From contig NC_083703.1 of NCBI RefSeq assembly GCF_033118175.1, forward strand, positions 83,109,001 to 83,173,000: 64,000 nt of DNA, read 5' to 3'. Shown in pieces: positions 1-10,331 of the stretch (position 1 is the stretch's first letter; each line of letters begins with the position of its first letter). Under the pieces are notes generated by a model. That model saw nothing but the letters and a program-made list of their open reading frames with translations, did not search any database and was not told the origin of the DNA. Position numbers and translations under genes: made by a program. Source of the stretch: Dama dama. Lineage: Eukaryota > Chordata > Mammalia > Artiodactyla > Cervidae.

Positions 1-60
1 CTGTCCATCTATACACTTTGTTAAAACTTTCTTACATGTATTTTTCAAACTTTTACTTTT

Positions 61-215
61 GTAATTTTATGTTTTCATGTTACATTATTTATTTCTTGGC
101 CACACTGCATGGCTTGTGGGATCTTAGTTCCCCGAACAGGAATGGAACCCACACCTCCTGCAGTGGAAGTATGGAGCCTTAACCACTTCACCCCCAAGAA
201 GTCCCTTCTCTATAC
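61..215 (-). repeat. CHR-type tRNA-derived SINE (antisense)
   Basis: Shows the ruminant SINE signature in reverse: cttggccacactgcatggct, a gggatcttagttcccc block and a tccc end. It is also present in the duplicate at 60530-60665, so it inserted before the segmental duplication. Confidence 0.75.
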
Positions 216-747
216 TTTCTTTCTTCTCCCTTTAACTACAGGTTCAGGAGACTGAGGCTCCACTGACCACAGATGCCCAGTTCAGTGATAGCATCCTGCA
301 CTTCCCGTTAGTAGGTTTAACTTCCAAACCTTCCTACTTAGGAAATAGTTCACTGACACATCTACTCAGAAAACATATGTTAAGGGCACATGACATGTAA
401 GGGCACATGAGCAGAGATCTGGGCATAAACACTAACAAAGCACGGATCCCATCATCACAGCTGGATTTATTGAACTACTTGTAGATGTCAGACTTTTGCA
501 TTTAATGTAAGGCTTTCAAGCACTGTATGAGTTATGTATCCTTATCTTCACTTTACACATAGCAATCGGGACCTCAGAAAATGTATAAGATTTTCCCAAG
601 GCCCCAGTGCTAACTTCATGACTCAGATCAGTCCAGCTTAAACCCATGCCTACCCAAAGTCCGTGCCACACACCTAGGCCATACTTATTAGTTTTTCTAC
701 AGGGATTAGAGGAACTAATTAGAGGAACTCCCTCAAATTTCTCTTAC

Positions 748-904
748 CGACTTTTTGTCTGGGGTGCTGTCCAGGGGTCCTTGCTTTTCTGTGATGGGGC
801 ACTGGTTTCTGAGCCTGCTTGGAGCCACTTGTCTTCAGCGATTTTGCTGCTCCCGGCAATTCCTTCAAACTAGATTCCTTACTTAATGGTGCCCTGGACA
901 TTCT
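748..904 (-). CDS. PRDM9: PRDM9-A 157-bp linker exon
   Basis: Reads RMSRAPLSKESSLKELPGAA then TSGSKQAQKPVPHHR and GQHPRQKVG, the Ser/Lys-rich linker between SSXRD and the PR/SET domain. The donor is GTCG|GTAAG at 747-746. The acceptor AG precedes AGA at 904-902; its polypyrimidine tract is weak. The homologous exon in copy B (61194-61350) has the same length and differs at only a few residues. The next exon of copy A should lie just left of the window. Confidence 0.9.
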
Positions 905-3900
905 CTTCCATGTGAATAAGAGACAACATGCAGTTCTTTAGTTCTTTAGGACTTTATGAAGTGTTTTCACATGCATGATTTTAGTTAATACTGTGACAAT
1001 TCTTAGAAATACCTGATTTGGAGGGGGGGTGGGTCTGAACACTGGAGTGTAACAAAAGGACCTAGGTGGATAGTGAATCAAAGCTAGAATTCATATCTTA
1101 AGGTTCTTCCCCTTCAACTTTCTGCATAAAAGTGAGAGCAAGGGAGGAAGAATAGCTGGAGGTCAGGGAAAGAAGAGGGTAAGAGCTCGTAGAGAGAATC
1201 GGGGGTGTTCTATTAATTAGTGGCCCTTTGATGGATGAGGAAGTATGGAAAATTACAGAGGGGACAAAACACATCTGGAAAATAAGGTGACAAAGCAGTG
1301 AGATTAAGAAGAGAAAAGACGATCGGCAGAAACACATTTAGACAATATAGAAAATGAGATGAGAGTTGCAGGTTGCCATGTCCTAGATACAATGTTTGGA
1401 ATTAAAGTAGCTGGTCTCATCAGTTCTCCTTGAACAAGGCTGTACGACTAGCTGGTTCTACTCATTTTCCTGATCTATTCATTGGTATACAGGCTAATTC
1501 TTAATATTATAGTGGACATGAAATTTAATAACCTTCAACAAATTGTTGTGTGAGCTATTTAATACAGTAAGAACGTGAGCGTACATCCCTGGTATCAATT
1601 TATTCCCTAAACTGCATCTATATTTGAAGTCTAGCTCACAGACACTATCTTCAGCATTCTTTGACCTTTCTACTCCTAGATGAATGCTCAAATGTGGAGT
1701 CACTCATTCACAAAACATTCAGGGTCCCTCAGGGGCTTTGAGCTGGGCCTGGACTTCTGAGAATGAATGGGTGTGGGCTAGGCTTCCAAAGCTCACAACA
1801 CAGGGGCAGGCTAAACACATGATTCCAAACAGGAGAGTCGCCTGTTAGAGCTCAGAGGAGGAGCTGTTACTCCTCCTGCAAGAAGGAGCATTTGAAATGA
1901 TGCCCAGATGATGAGTTTCTACTCAAAAGTGGGTAATCTATGTGACGTCCTTCTGTTATTTTCTTATTTGTTGCTTTTCAGTCATAAACCTGAGGCTTCT
2001 CAGGGTTGCGAGTTGCTTCCTCTTATTGGAGTGGGAGGCTCTGAGGTAGGGATCCTGTCTCCTTCTTCATCTTGGACCATCCACTCTACAAACTGCCCAA
2101 CATGTCCTTAAGCTTCCCTCAGTCAGATGTCTCAGCATATCCCTCCCTAGCACAGCACAAAAGAACTGAGGTTGAAAACATCTCTCAGATGAATGACATA
2201 AAGATGTATGAATAAGCTTCATAGAACCATGGAAGCTTTAATCATTTTTTAAGGAGTTTAGAAAAATTGCTTTGGTTTAGATTGCACTACCAGTGATACT
2301 GTGATCTTGGGCATATAATCAAAGGTTTTTTACCTCATTTTGTGGATCTACAATGGTGATAGCTATATACCTGCTTATAGGTACTGTAGGATTGATTTAA
2401 GGTTTAGGTAAGTTTATTCACATAAAATGCTTAAAGTCTGAAATAGTATGAAAATAGTGTAACAACAGAACCGCCTACTACTGTTCTTATTCTTACCAAC
2501 TGTAAAGACGGTGATGATGTCAGACAGTATGCTAAAGATCCAGGGCAGGAAGGCAGCCGTCTCCAGGATCTCTGTGTTTTCTCCTATTTTCACCTGTGAC
2601 TGGATCCATGAGGAGGACATTTTGGCAACAGGATTTGGGAAATACTCACCTTCTGGTGTTTACTGTGGTCCACTCTGAAGGCCATCGAAGAAGGTTTACC
2701 TAAAAAATGGTGAGAATCAGTGTTTTGGTTGGTAAATATTTCCAAACTCTGGGTATTCTAACTAAGAAGACATAAATCTAAGCCAGAGAGTGACAAAGAC
2801 AATGATTAGCAAAGGAGGAATGGAAGATGATTTCTGTATCATCAACTTCTGTGCTTCCACTGGGAGCATTACATAATTTTCTTAAAATTAAAAAAGAAAA
2901 AATGAAACTTCATCTGTGCCTCATCTGATGTTCATAAAGTAATAAATTTAGTAGCCTTTTATGAGAAAACTACTCATCAATGTAGAAATACGAGGAAGTG
3001 ACTGCAATATAATAAAGGTCATATATTGAAAGTCTATCTCTAACATCCTAGTCATCAGTGAAAAGCTGAAAACTTCTATGATCAAGAAAAAAAGGCAAGG
3101 ATGCCTGATATCTACATTTCTGTTCACCATAATATTAGAACTCCTAGCCAGGTCTATAGGTTAGAAATGGAAACAAAAGGCTTCCATTTGGAAAGAAAGA
3201 AGTAAAATTATGTCTGTTCACAGGGGCATGGTTTTATGTGCAGAAATATCTTTAAATCCACAAACACAAAAGTCCTGCACAGAAAGTTGCACAGTACAAA
3301 ATCAACATTCAAATATCTTTCCATGCATGAAGAATGACCATTCCAGAAAGGAAAGTAAGAAAACAATCCTATTTATTTTTTATTTTTTTAAAGCTATACT
3401 GAACAGCTAAATTAAAAAACAATATATTTATTTTTATTTATTTGTTTGTGCCAGGTCTTTGTTGCGGCATGTGGGATCTAGTTCCCTGACTAGGGACTGA
3501 ACCCATGTTCTCTGCATTGGGAGTGTGGAGTCTTAGCCACTGGACAAATAATCTTATTTATAATAGCATTGAAAAGAATGAAGTAATTAGGAGTAAACTT
3601 AAGGAGATGAAAGACTTATATGTTGAAAACTACAAAATATTGCTGAAAGGAATCTGACATAAATAAATAGATAGGTGTCTCATGTTTATGGATTTGGAGG
3701 CTTAATATTATTAAGCTGTTCATACTACCCAAGGCAATTTAAAGATTCAATGCAATTCCTATTAAAATCCCAATGGAATTTTTTTCAGATATAGAAAATC
3801 CATCCAACAGTTAACACGGAATCCTAGAGCACCCCAAATAGGCAAAGCAATCTTAGAAAGAACAGCAAAGCTGGAGGCCTCTGATTTTAGAACATACTAC

Positions 3901-6900
3901 AAAGGTACAGGAACCAAAAGAGTGTAGATTTGGCAAAAAATGTATGCTTAGTCGCTCAGTCTTCTTGACTTTTTGTGACCTTTTGGACTGTAGCCCACCA
4001 GGCTCCTCTGTCCAGGGGATTTCTCAGGCAAGAACACTGGACAGGGTTGCCATTTCCTTCTCCAGGGGATCTTCTTAACCCATGGAGTGAACCCGCATCT
4101 CCTGTGTCTCCTGCACTGAAGGCAGATTCTGCACCTGCTGAGCCACTGAAGAAGCTGGCTGGCATAAAGACAGATATGTCAATCAATGGAACAGAATAGA
4201 CAGCCAGAAATAAACTCTTGGATACATGGTGTAATGATCTTCATCTAGGGTGTCAGGAAAATGGGGAAAGTTTAATCCCTGTAATGAATGGTGCTGGGGA
4301 AACAAAATAACCATATTCAAAATAATGAACATCTTACATCTTGAAGAAAAATCAACTCAGAATGGATTAAAGACCTAAATGCAAGACTTGATAAGACTCT
4401 TAGAAGAAAACAAGGGTGAAGCTTCAGGACACTGAAACAGCAATGATTTCTTAGATATGGTACCAAGTGCACAAGTATTAGTAACAAAGTAAAAATAGAC
4501 AAATGAGATTAATCTTAAAACCTCTGTGCAGCAAAGGACACTGAACAGAGTTGAAAAGGTCACCTACAGGATGGTAGAAAATATTTGTAAACTATGCATC
4601 TGATAAGGGGTTACTAAGCATACACCAGTATGAAGGCTACCTATAAGCCCCGAAGAGAACCTGATTGACCATGATGGCACCTTGATATCAAATTTCCATG
4701 CTCCAGCATTGTAAGAAAACGAATTTCTGTGGTTTAAGGAATGCAGTCTGTTTTGTTATGGCAGTCTGAGCTGACTAACAGTGAGAGAAGGAATTGAATA
4801 GACATTTCTCCAGAGAAAATACACAAATGGCCAACAAACATATGAAAAGATGCTCAATATTACTAATCAATAGGGAAACACAAATTGAAACCTTCTGCGA
4901 TGGGCAATATGTATAAGAAGACAATAGCAAGCTTGGTAAGGATATAGAGAAATTGGAACACTTATACACTATTGTTGGCAATGTAAAATGTTGCAAGCTT
5001 TCTAGAAAACAGTATGGAGTTTCCACAGAAAATTAGAACTGCTGTATGATCTAGGAATCCCACTAAAAAGTGTATTTCCATAAAAAGTTGAAAGGAAGTT
5101 ATTGAATAAATAGTGGGCACATGAATGGTCATTGCCTCATTATTCCCAATATGCAAGATGTGTAAGCAACCTAAATGTTCATTGGTGGATAAAAGATAAA
5201 GACTATATATAAGATATATATTATAGCTCTTATATCCACATGCACACAACGGAATGTTTTGAAGCTTTAAAAAATAATTCTGTCACATGCTACATCATGG
5301 ATGGGCCTTGATGATACTTTACTAAGTGAAATGATCCAATCAAAAAAGAGAAATATTGCCCGATTCCACTTCTATGAGGTATCTAAATTAATCAAATCCA
5401 TGGAAACAGAAAATAAAATCGTGGTTGCCAAGGGCTGTGAGGAGGAAGGATTGGAGAATTGTTACTCAGTGGGTTAGGGCTTCAGTTATGCAAGATGTAT
5501 CATTTCTACAGATTTGTTGTACAGCAATGTGTATATATATCCCCTGTGGCTCAGTGGTAAAAAATCCACCTGCAATGCAGGAGGTGCAACAGATGCAGGC
5601 CCAATCCCTGGGTTGGGAAGATCACCTGGAGCAGGAGATGGCAACCCACTCCAGGATTCTTGCCTAGAGAATCCCACGGACAGAGGAGCCTGATGGGCTA
5701 CAGTCTATGGGTATGCAGAGTCAGACATGACTGAGCGATTAGCACTATGGCCACTAACACTAGCGTGCACATAGTTAGCAACAGTGTGCCATACACTCAG
5801 AAATTGGTAAAAAGGTAAATCAAGACGTGCAGGCGTATGGTGAACCGAGGTGTTTGTGTTCCCTATGAAGAATCTCTCCTTATGTCAAAACCTTTGCAGA
5901 CAACCAAATGTTTGCTTTTCATGTCCCTTTCACTAGTTTTAATAACCTCAGGGAACAGAGGGACTTCCCTGGTGCACAGTGGATGAGAATCTGCCTGCCA
6001 ATGCAGAGGACACAGGTTGGATGGCTGGTCCAGGAAGATTCCACTTTCTGCGGGGCAGCTAAGCCTGTGTGTTACAAACTACAGAGCCTGCACGTGCTCT
6101 GCAACAAGAAGACACTCACCGCAACCAGAGAAAGCCCATGGACAGCAGCAAAGACCCAGTGCAGCCAAAACTAAATAAATAATTTTTAAAAATCTGGGAG
6201 AACAGAAATCCATAGATGGAGAATCATAGAACTATCTAAATTGTTTCCTCCAGTCTAGGCAGATTAACTCTTCTAAACTCTTTGAGCAGCAGAAGAGGAA
6301 GTGAGCTGCTCACCTCTATTTTATAATAAGTGTACTTCATTTTATTTACCTGATGCCATCACTGGTCAGTGAAATGTGGGAAAGTTCATGGAGAATAAAT
6401 AGTTCTCTCAAACCCTTTCCCAGAATCAAAATATAGAATTAGTTTAACCTTAGGGTAAGAAGATCACAGGTTTTGTTTAATATACATACATAAATAATAT
6501 ATCTTGACATAATATGTTAATCATTTCTTCTTCGAAGAGATTTAATCCAGTAACCAATGAGATTAGTAATAAATCTGTTTGGTGAATTTATTTCTAAGGT
6601 TTCTTTAACTGCCTTTCACTAAGAATGTTTAGCAAAAATAATTCTTTGTAAAAAGAATGATAAATTTTAACCATAAAACTTCTGAGAATTACACTGGAAA
6701 ACCTATACATTCATCTTCATTCAGGCTAATGTCAATATTCAGCCACAACCACTTCGGAATGCTGAAAATTATGTTTTCCTTACTACTGGCTGAGATGTAG
6801 TTGAGACCTAAGCCCAGGCTGGTTTCAGGAAGACACCTCCAAATCCTCGTGGCCTCTCACCTTGCTGCCTTGGTGTCCATTCTTCATCAGAATCCTCAGG

Positions 6901-7874
6901 GTCATCTACCTGGGGCTTGATGACCTGCCTGCGGTGATGCATGAAATCCGGTCGAGTGGCTCTGAAACCTGGAAAGAAGCAAAACATTTGTTATAAGAAG
7001 GAGAAACAAAGCATAGAAGCAATGGGAAGTGTCACAAAGTCAGGGAATCAGTAGGATGGGCTGGGGGAATCTAGAACAAGGCAAGAGGTGAGCTCTGCAC
7101 TGCAGGGTCAACCTCCCTTTGGTACAAAACTCTAAACATTTCCTTAGTCTCCACACAAAAGGGAACTGTGAGCAGATGAAGCTACCTAAGAGCTGGCCAA
7201 GTGAACACTGAGGGTGAAGACCTGTTTCATGTTTCCCAGGCTCACAGGCACCCAGCACTTCCTGTTACCTATAGCAATCAGCGCTTCATAGTTTCTTTTC
7301 ATATTCCTATATCGGATTTTTTCCCATTCTCCCAACTCTTCCCATTCTTCCTTGGAGAAGTATACGGAGATGTCTTTGAAAGCATCTTTGGCCTAAGGAA
7401 AAGAATAGATTTCATCAGTGATTTACTAATCTAAGTCAGACCTTAGAGCTGGGCCTTCTCCTCCACCTTTTGTGCAGGGAGTAGCCTGAAGCTACTGGAT
7501 GGTCTGTGTGAGACAGGGATGAAGACTTTCCTTCCCGACTGTGTCCTGCTTACCTGAACAAACGCTGAGCATTTTCCTAACTCTCCCTGGACACAGAGCA
7601 GTTGACGAAGCTAGTGTCCTGTTTTGTCCCACTCCACCCCCACCATCTCAGACAGGACCAGGCATTCCCATCCTGTGTACGGTCACAGGGAAGTTCACTC
7701 AGCTGGCCAGGCAAGCAGTCTGTGGTGCTTCAGGGACCAGCACCATGTCCTTCCTATAGAGCTGGCTTAGAGCCCAGCTTTGCTGCCTCCACCTCTCACC
7801 GTGGGCTTCCGCTCTGTTCTCCCGGCATCTCCCTCAGTGCTCTCCTCTGGAGACCTGTTCGGCCTCATGGCCAT
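748..7874 (-). CDS. PRDM9: PRDM9 paralog A, 5' half of gene (five coding exons; 3' half off the left edge)
   Basis: PRDM9 is a germline nuclear protein that trimethylates histone H3 (K4 and K36) at sites bound by its zinc fingers and so directs meiotic double-strand breaks. This copy shows, in order on the minus strand, a start exon, a KRAB exon, an SSXRD-like acidic exon, and two basic linker exons. Joined coding exons are 7800-7874 (from the first ATG), 7269-7392, 6861-6968, 2650-2699 and 748-904. All junctions have AG/GT signals and compatible phase (for example ATA-G joined to GT-TTC between the KRAB and SSXRD exons). No stop or frameshift is seen in the visible part. The SET domain and zinc fingers should lie beyond base 1, so whether the whole gene is intact is unknown. 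It is one of at least two tandem paralogs here. Confidence 0.9.
2470..2640 (-). other. Conserved open segment next to PRDM9-A linker exon, function unknown
   Basis: Directly downstream (minus sense) of the 50-bp exon, a minus-strand frame starts MSSSWIQSQVK and contains the hydrophobic stretch AAFLPWIFSILSDIITVF, followed by a GTAAG donor-like site. The same block is present at 62985-63125 with few changes. It may be intronic sequence that happens to be open, a fragment of another gene, or an alternative exon. I do not recognise the protein. Confidence 0.3.
2650..2699 (-). CDS. PRDM9: PRDM9-A 50-bp linker exon
   Basis: A short exon bounded by TTTTTAG at 2701-2700 and AAG|GTGAG at 2649-2648. 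With the G carried over from the SSXRD exon it reads GKPSSMAFRVDHSKHQK, matching the family linker region. It is 50 bp in both copies (63149-63198 in copy B), with a few substitutions. The intron to the SSXRD exon is about 4.2 kb and is filled with old L1 and SINE sequence. Confidence 0.9.
3412..3545 (-). repeat. CHR-type SINE (antisense)
   Basis: Contains ttatttgtttgtgccaggtc, gggatctagttccctgacta and ending ttagccactgga, the reverse of a tRNA-derived ruminant SINE. It sits inside the old L1 and is shared with 63910-64000. Confidence 0.75.
3942..4165 (-). repeat. Bov-tA-type SINE (antisense) inside old L1
   Basis: Has the reverse signature ttagtcgctcagtc...tttgtgacc, ttgccatttccttctcc, and a tRNA-like end with cctgcactgaaggcagattc. 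The L1 text resumes after it. Confidence 0.8.
5540..5755 (+). repeat. Bov-tA-type SINE
   Basis: Has the forward signature ctgtggctcagtggtaaaaa, a tRNA-like box B-like region, ggttgggaagatcacctgga and the 3' BovA end gtcagacatgactgagcgat. Confidence 0.85.
5955..6190 (+). repeat. CHR-type SINE
   Basis: Starts gggacttccctggtgcacag, continues with the tRNA-like region and ends with an A-rich tail near 6165-6190 (aactaaataaataattttta). It lies in the intron between PRDM9-A exons 6861-6968 and 2650-2699. Confidence 0.8.
6190..6860. other. PRDM9-A intron, no recognisable feature
   Basis: Unassigned AT-rich intronic sequence between a SINE and the SSXRD exon. No open frame of note and no repeat I can name. 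Confidence 0.5.
6861..6968 (-). CDS. PRDM9: PRDM9-A SSXRD-like exon
   Basis: The exon starts after CTTCTTTCCAG and ends CAGCAAG|GTGAG. The translation runs FRATRPDFMHHRRQVIKPQ followed by an acidic stretch ending DSDEEWTPRQQ, which is the SSXRD-type motif found after KRAB in PRDM9 and SSX proteins. The first two bases complete the Gly codon begun in the KRAB exon; the last base begins the Gly codon completed by exon 2650-2699. No disruption is seen. Confidence 0.93.
7269..7392 (-). CDS. PRDM9: PRDM9-A KRAB-domain exon
   Basis: Translates to a KRAB-A-like block beginning AKDAFKDISVYFSKEEWEEL and continuing with RYRNMKRNYEALIAIG. The family features D-I-S-V/I-Y-F, KEEW and the MKRNY..L core are all present. 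The acceptor (CTTAG) is at 7394-7393 and the donor (ATAG|GTAAC) at 7268-7267. The frame is open throughout and the exon ends after the first base of a Gly codon. KRAB in PRDM9 is a protein-interaction region rather than a classical strong repressor (family knowledge). It confirms that copy A has the front half of the gene. Confidence 0.95.
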
Positions 7875-7897
7875 TGGAGTGCTCAAGGCCAAGGTGC
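7800..7897 (-). CDS. PRDM9: PRDM9-A start-codon exon
   Basis: The acceptor is a polypyrimidine tract followed by CAG ending at 7898; the donor is ACG|GTGAG at 7799-7798. Two in-frame ATGs lie at 7874-7872 and 7868-7866. The second gives MRPNRSPEESTEG..., which fits the acidic N-terminus of the PRDM9 family, and the first adds only Met-Ala. No upstream in-frame stop is present inside the exon, so the choice of start is not forced. The last codon (ACG, Thr) joins in phase to GCC-AAA-GAT of the KRAB exon. An upstream noncoding exon must exist. Confidence 0.85.
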
Positions 7898-8849
7898 CTG
7901 TGGAAGAAGAAGGTGCTGAGATAGCCCAGACCAGTGTCCAGAGCCTGGTCTGTCTTCCTTGGGTGGAGTGTCCAGGGCAGGAAGTTGAGGGGAAAGTCAG
8001 GGTGAGGGTATTGGTGGGATGGATGGATCCTGACTAGATATGACAGATCAGCCTAATGTGAACTCGATTTGGTTTCTTTGGTTCCCCTACAATTCAGCCC
8101 CTCTGAGGGAAGGCACTGGAAGGGATGTGTCTGTGGGTGACGGAGGGATTCTTGAGGAGACCCAGAAACCCCTAACTGCTGGACTGGGGTCAGGCTGAAA
8201 TCAGGGCTCTGTTCCAGTGCAGCAGAGGGAATGTTTCTCCAAGAATGTTTTGAGGATCTCCTCCTGGGGACTCAGAAAAATCTGGGCATAACGTAGCTTC
8301 TACGACTAAGGGACAAGTCACTCGGCCTGAGGAGATCTGGGTCCCACGGGCTGAAGTAACTGGGGTCCTCAGACAGAGGGGAGTGGGGATCTTTTGGCTG
8401 ACGTAGAATGCGCAGGGTGAGAAAACTTGGGAACTGTGAGGCTGAGGAAATCGGGGGTTTCTTATTAAGGGACTTTAGGTCTCCCACAGGCAGGACACTT
8501 AGGGTCTTGAGGAGGGAGAGTTTTAAGAGCTCGCAGGCGGAGGGATTCAGGGTCTGCGAGGTTGAGGAAATTTGGTCTCTCTGCGGGTGCTATTTTTAGG
8601 GTGCCTCGGGCTGAGGGGAACCGGGGTTAATCTAGGTATTTGAGGGTCGCAGCACTAGGGGATTCGGTGTTTCTGTGGGTGAAGGGACTTGTAATCCCTG
8701 AAGCTGACGAGAGGCAAGTCCCCTTCTGATCGAGACTCAGGTTCCTCAAAGTTGACCGGATTTCGGGCCTCCCACCCTAGAATTTGAAGCCGTCATGCTA
8801 AGAGTTTATGAGGGCTGCGCAGGGCGCGTTCCCGTCAGCCTCCCCGCTG

Positions 8850-9190
8850 TCCTGCCACGCTGCCCACCCTGTCCCCAGGAGCGCTAGAGGTTCAGCGACG
8901 TCCAGTCCTTCGGCGCTGAGGTGAAGTGAAGGGCCAGCAGCTTGCCTGTACCCTGTCAGGCACAAGCGACCAATCGGCGTTGTGACTGAGGCAGTCTGGC
9001 CAATAGGTGCCCGGAGGGTGGGGAGCGCGATGGAGCCCCCGCCCCACTGCTCGGGGATTGGCTGCTCTGTGGGCGTGTCTGTCAAGCCTCCTGCGCGCAT
9101 GCGCCTTGTGGCTGGTTTCTTTGTTTTCATGCATGGCTTCTTAGGCCTGGATCCTCAAGTGGGCGGGTTGTCCTCAGGCTGAATGTTTCT
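8850..9190 (-). promoter_or_regulatory. Probable promoter / 5' end of PRDM9 copy A (CpG-rich)
   Basis: This is a locally CpG-rich patch about 1 kb upstream of the start-codon exon of copy A. It contains CCAAT or inverted CCAAT boxes near 8970 (gaccaatcgg), 8998 (ggccaatagg) and 9056 (ggattggctg), plus GC-box-like runs near 9040, 9072 and 9160. No clear TATA box is seen. An upstream noncoding exon is expected because the ATG exon has its own splice acceptor, but I could not fix its donor. The location and base composition fit a promoter reading leftward; a divergent promoter reading right cannot be excluded. Confidence 0.55.
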
Positions 9191-9945
9191 TTCCAGTTCC
9201 CTCACCGGGTATATCGGCTCCACCAGACTGTAACCGTGCTCCCGGAGTGTATCCTAGGCCCCCCTATGCCCTACCTTGTCAAATCCAGTTTTGGCAAGAA
9301 CTCTTATGTGGTGAGTACTGCATTATTCAAGGGAAACGGTGTAATTAGCTATATTCTGATGAGATAAAGGCCGTATGATCAAAGATTTAAACACAACGCG
9401 TGGAATAAAGATGTTAGAAAAAACTTGGAGGATTTTTAACCTGAAAGTGGAAGTGGCACTGATGAGCCATCTGTATATGTAATGTAGGTATGAAAAGCCT
9501 TCAGAAATGAGGTATAAGTAAAACCTCAAAGCCCTGCAAGTGTTTTCTGTAAGCCGAGACATAGATCTGGAGGACTGTGGATCCACTGAGCTGAGTTTGC
9601 CTGACACCTACTGGCTTCACAAGATAAAATAGGGACACTGTTTCTGGCCCTTAGGTAGCTTTGCTCACAGAAAAATAATGTGATTTCCATGTATTGGAAG
9701 CAAAGCGACTGACTGTAAAATTAGTTTCAAGTGGTGGTTGGGAGTCTGGATGGAGAAATGTTACCAGAAAAGCGAGTTTACCTCTTGGTGGGTGTAGAAC
9801 CAGAAAGTGCAACACAGCCAAAGCTCATGGGAAGGAAAAGTGTATTACTTGCAGAACCATGGAGAACACCACCGAGCTTTCCAGAGCAGGGTCTTTGTAA
9901 ACCACAAAGTTGGGTAAGCTTTAATCTATGAGTACAGGCATGTTC
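9190..9945. other. Upstream flank of PRDM9-A, nothing identified
   Basis: This interval lies upstream of the copy A promoter-like patch. Short overlapping frames occur on both strands, none with recognisable domains. Confidence 0.4.
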
Positions 9946-9949
9946 CGGC

Positions 9950-10150
9950 TTCTGTGTTGACTCAGATGGTAAACAATCTGTGCATAGCAGAAGACCCGGG
10001 TTCAACCCCTAAATGAGGAAGATCCCAAGAGGTGGGCGGGGCAGTCCACTCCAGTATTCTTGCCTGGAGAATCCCATGGACAGAGGAGGCTGGTGGTCCA
10101 TGGGGTTGCAAAGAGTCAGACATGAGTGAGTGACTAACACTTTAACTTTA
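9950..10150 (+). repeat. Bov-tA-type SINE
   Basis: Degenerate tRNA-like head (ctcagatggtaaacaatctg, gggttcaacccct) followed by cctggagaatcccatggaca and gtcagacatgagtgagtgac, the usual Bov-tA tail. Confidence 0.8.
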
Positions 10151-10331
10151 CAGGCATGTTCATTAAGGGTCTTGGGCTGTGGGAGACTCTAAGCTTCAGT
10201 TGATTGAAGTCTTGAGAGTCAGAACCAGTCACCCTCAGCATCCCTTACATTCCAGCTTGTCTGGTATACATATAGATATCTATTCTTGATATAGATATAG
10301 ATATCTATTCTTCTTCATAGTCTTTCCCCTT

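Larger units (their letters stand above)
1..3520. repeat. Segmental duplication, left copy (pairs with 60461-64000)
   Basis: This stretch matches 60461-64000 in the same orientation, starting at the first base of the window. The match includes a CHR-type SINE, the two PRDM9 linker exons, their introns and an old L1 fragment. Differences are scattered substitutions and small indels, for example a 12-base duplication near 705-728 present here and absent in the other copy. Coding exons and splice sites are kept in both. The match runs to the end of the window, so the true duplicated unit is larger. I infer a tandem duplication that made the two PRDM9 copies. Confidence 0.95.
3030..5540 (+). mobile_element. 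Old, interrupted L1 fragment in PRDM9-A intron
   Basis: Decayed L1 ORF2 and 3' sequence in plus orientation: text such as caattcctattaaaatccca and the near-terminal L1 block around 4780-5400. It is interrupted by a CHR SINE (about 3412-3545) and a Bov-tA-type SINE (about 3942-4165). No long frame survives. The left part is shared with the duplicate near 63520-63900. Confidence 0.7.

Noticed and set aside
8798..9130. 110-residue minus frame at the CpG patch
   Set aside because: It overlaps the promoter-like region of PRDM9-A, with a second frame open over the same bases, and has no family resemblance.
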